Of a stretch of DNA of 64,000 nt, positions 62,704 through 64,000 are shown in pieces. The stretch's first letter is position 1. Each line of letters starts with the position of its first letter. Source of the stretch: a bacterium (lineage in GTDB: Bacteria; Sumerlaeota; Sumerlaeia; SLMS01; JAHLLQ01). A program made the translations under genes and the position numbers. The stretch lies in NCBI GenBank assembly GCA_020444065.1, contig JAHLLQ010000002.1, positions 558,001 to 622,000 of the forward strand, in the 5' to 3' direction. The notes under the pieces are model-generated. The model made no database searches. It was not told where the DNA came from and was given only the letters and a program-made list of their open reading frames with translations.

Positions 62704-64000
62704 TTACTCCTCGCCGCCCTCTTCGGTCTCACCGATCATCTCTTCGCCGTTTGCCTCGTCGTCATCTTCTTCATCGGACTTCTCGCTTTCTACGCGAGAA
62801 ACGGCGGTGATGCGGTTGCCTTCGCTGACATTGAAGAAGCGCACGCCCTGTGTCGCACGGCCGATGATGCGGACGTCCTTGGCCGTGAAGCGAATCGACT
62901 GTCCCGCTTCCGTCATCATGATCAACTCGTCCTCATCGACGACTTCGTTGATACCGACGACTTCGCCGTTCCGTTCCGTGACCTTGATGTTGATCACACC
63001 TTTACCACCGCGCTTGATCAGGCGATAGTCTTCGACCTGACTGCGCTTGCCGTAGCCATGCTCGCACGTCGTCAGGATTGTCGATCCGCTTCGCACGACC
63101 TCGGCACCGACGACTTCATCGCCCTTCTGCAGCGAAATGCCGGCGACGCCCTGCGTAAAGCGGCCCGCTGCGCGGACATCGCTTTCCTTGAAGCGAATCG
63201 CCATGCCCTTGCGCGTCCCGATGAACAGCTCTTCTTCGCCGGTCGTCTGCTTCACCGTCACGAGCTCGTCGCCGTCGGTGATCTTGATCGCCTTGATGCC
63301 GACCTTGCGTGGGTTGCTGTACAAGTCTAACGAGTTGCGCTGCACACGTCCCATCTTCGTGAAGAAGACGAGGAAGCGATCCTCCTCGAACTTACTGACA
63401 GGCACGACCGACTCGATCTTCTCGCCCTTGTCGAGATTCTCCAGAAGGTTCACGACCGGGCGGCCCTTGCTGGCGCGGCCGGCCTGCGGCAACTCGTAGA
63501 CCTTCAGCCAGTGCGCCATGCCCTTGTTTGTGAAGAACATCAGGTAGTCGTGGGTCGTGCCCACGAACAGATGCTCGACCCAATCCTCGTCCTTCGTCTC
63601 GGCGCCGATCACACCCTTGCCGCCGCGACGCTGGCGACGGTACAGCGCCGTATCCGTGCGCTTGATGTATCCCTGATGGCTGATGGTGATGACCATCCGC
63701 TGCTCGGCGATCAAGTCTTCGATCGTCATCTCGCCCGGGTTGTCGATGATCTCCGAGCGGCGTGCATCGCCGAACTTCTTCTTCATCGCCAGGAGATCGC
63801 GCTTGATCACCTGGTATTGCTTCTTTTCCGAGGCCAGGATCGATTCCAGTTCCTCGATCAGGGTCTTCAACTCCTTGCGTTCCTGCTCCAGCTTATCGAC
63901 TTCGAGAGCCGTCAACGTGCGCAGGCGCATCTCAAGGATCGCATCGGCCTGTCGCTTCGACAGCAGGAAGCGCTCGATCAAGCGTTCGCGGGCATTATCC
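62704..64000 (-). CDS. gyrA: DNA gyrase subunit A, C-terminal part
   Basis: The last 431 codons of GyrA; the gene continues past the window. The start of the visible part (ERFLLSKRQADAILEMRL) is the coiled-coil tower of the breakage-reunion domain. The C-terminal beta-pinwheel follows and carries the GyrA box QRRGGKGV, which distinguishes it from ParC and is needed to wrap DNA and introduce negative supercoils. Pinwheel blades repeat the LMFFTNKGMAHWLKVYELP- and FLVFFTKMGRVQRNSLD-type strands. The final ~28 residues are strongly acidic, a tail also known in other GyrA proteins where it tunes wrapping. Confidence 0.96.
   Translation of the reverse strand, partial: DNARERLIERFLLSKRQADAILEMRLRTLTALEVDKLEQERKELKTLIEELESILASEKKQYQVIKRDLLAMKKKFGDARRSEIIDNPGEMTIEDLIAEQRMVITISHQGYIKRTDTALYRRQRRGGKGVIGAETKDEDWVEHLFVGTTHDYLMFFTNKGMAHWLKVYELPQAGRASKGRPVVNLLENLDKGEKIESVVPVSKFEEDRFLVFFTKMGRVQRNSLDLYSNPRKVGIKAIKITDGDELVTVKQTTGEEELFIGTRKGMAIRFKESDVRAAGRFTQGVAGISLQKGDEVVGAEVVRSGSTILTTCEHGYGKRSQVEDYRLIKRGGKGVINIKVTERNGEVVGINEVVDEDELIMMTEAGQSIRFTAKDVRIIGRATQGVRFFNVSEGNRITAVSRVESEKSDEEDDDEANGEEMIGETEEGGEE

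Overview
The window is 64 kb of GC-rich (about 60% by eye) bacterial chromosome, densely packed, with housekeeping and accessory genes interleaved. I see no rRNA, tRNA, CRISPR array, insertion sequence or prophage. The organism is a Gram-negative-type bacterium: lipoboxes, many exported proteins and envelope glycan genes are present, and a DUF11 lipoprotein resembles the chlamydial OmcB type. Gene content (group 3c hydrogenase with heterodisulfide reductase modules, a dockerin-like protein, many TPR and exported proteins of unknown function) suggests an uncultured lineage near the PVC/Hydrogenedentota/Sumerlaeota/Omnitrophota neighbourhood. That placement is inference only; no marker gene here settles it.

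Layout. 1-2.7 kb: a CUT1-type sugar ABC transporter operon on the minus strand, whose MalG-like permease carries a CBM48-like insert. 3-7.9 kb: speA (TTG start), a DUF255 thioredoxin-fold protein and a degenerate TPM-domain protein. 7.95-12.7 kb: three exported minus-strand proteins including a thermolysin-fold metallopeptidase. 12.9-16.4 kb: a TIR/deoxyribosyltransferase-like protein, proA and an exported hydrolase. 16.6-24.1 kb: an eight-gene operon, hdrC-hdrB-hdrA-mvhD-mvhG-mvhA-maturation protease-hypA, encoding a likely electron-bifurcating [NiFe]-hydrogenase/Hdr complex. 24.2-34.1 kb: an aldo/keto reductase, two tandem paralogues of a family I do not recognise, two TPR proteins, an NDP-sugar epimerase, a DUF4259 protein and a lone receiver domain. 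34.7-36.6 kb: gap and tpiA, each with its own terminator.

36.7-47.7 kb: ten plus-strand genes, mostly overlapping by 4 to 17 nt: MoxR ATPase, propeller/TPR lipoprotein, AcpS, exported helical protein, polytopic membrane protein, CYTH protein, pyroglutamyl peptidase, GT4 glycosyltransferase, PA14 protein and a polytopic membrane protein. 47.8-52.4 kb: a dockerin-like secreted protein, then rpmF-plsX-fabH-fabD-fabG ending in a strong terminator with no acpP. 52.5-56.5 kb: DegT aminotransferase, aroQ, sfsA and a GT39-like membrane protein. 56.5-59.8 kb: nadB and pyrG on the minus strand. 60.4-62.6 kb: a highly expressed-looking DUF11 lipoprotein behind a 653-nt structured leader, then a YqeY protein. 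62.7-64 kb: the C-terminal part of gyrA.

The main systems are H2-linked electron bifurcation, fatty-acid initiation, surface glycan/envelope construction and carbohydrate uptake. The most unusual items are the CBM48-like domain inside a permease, the bacterial Hdr-Mvh operon, the tandem unknown family at 25.5-28.5 kb, and two interleaved inverted repeats before the DUF11 lipoprotein gene.
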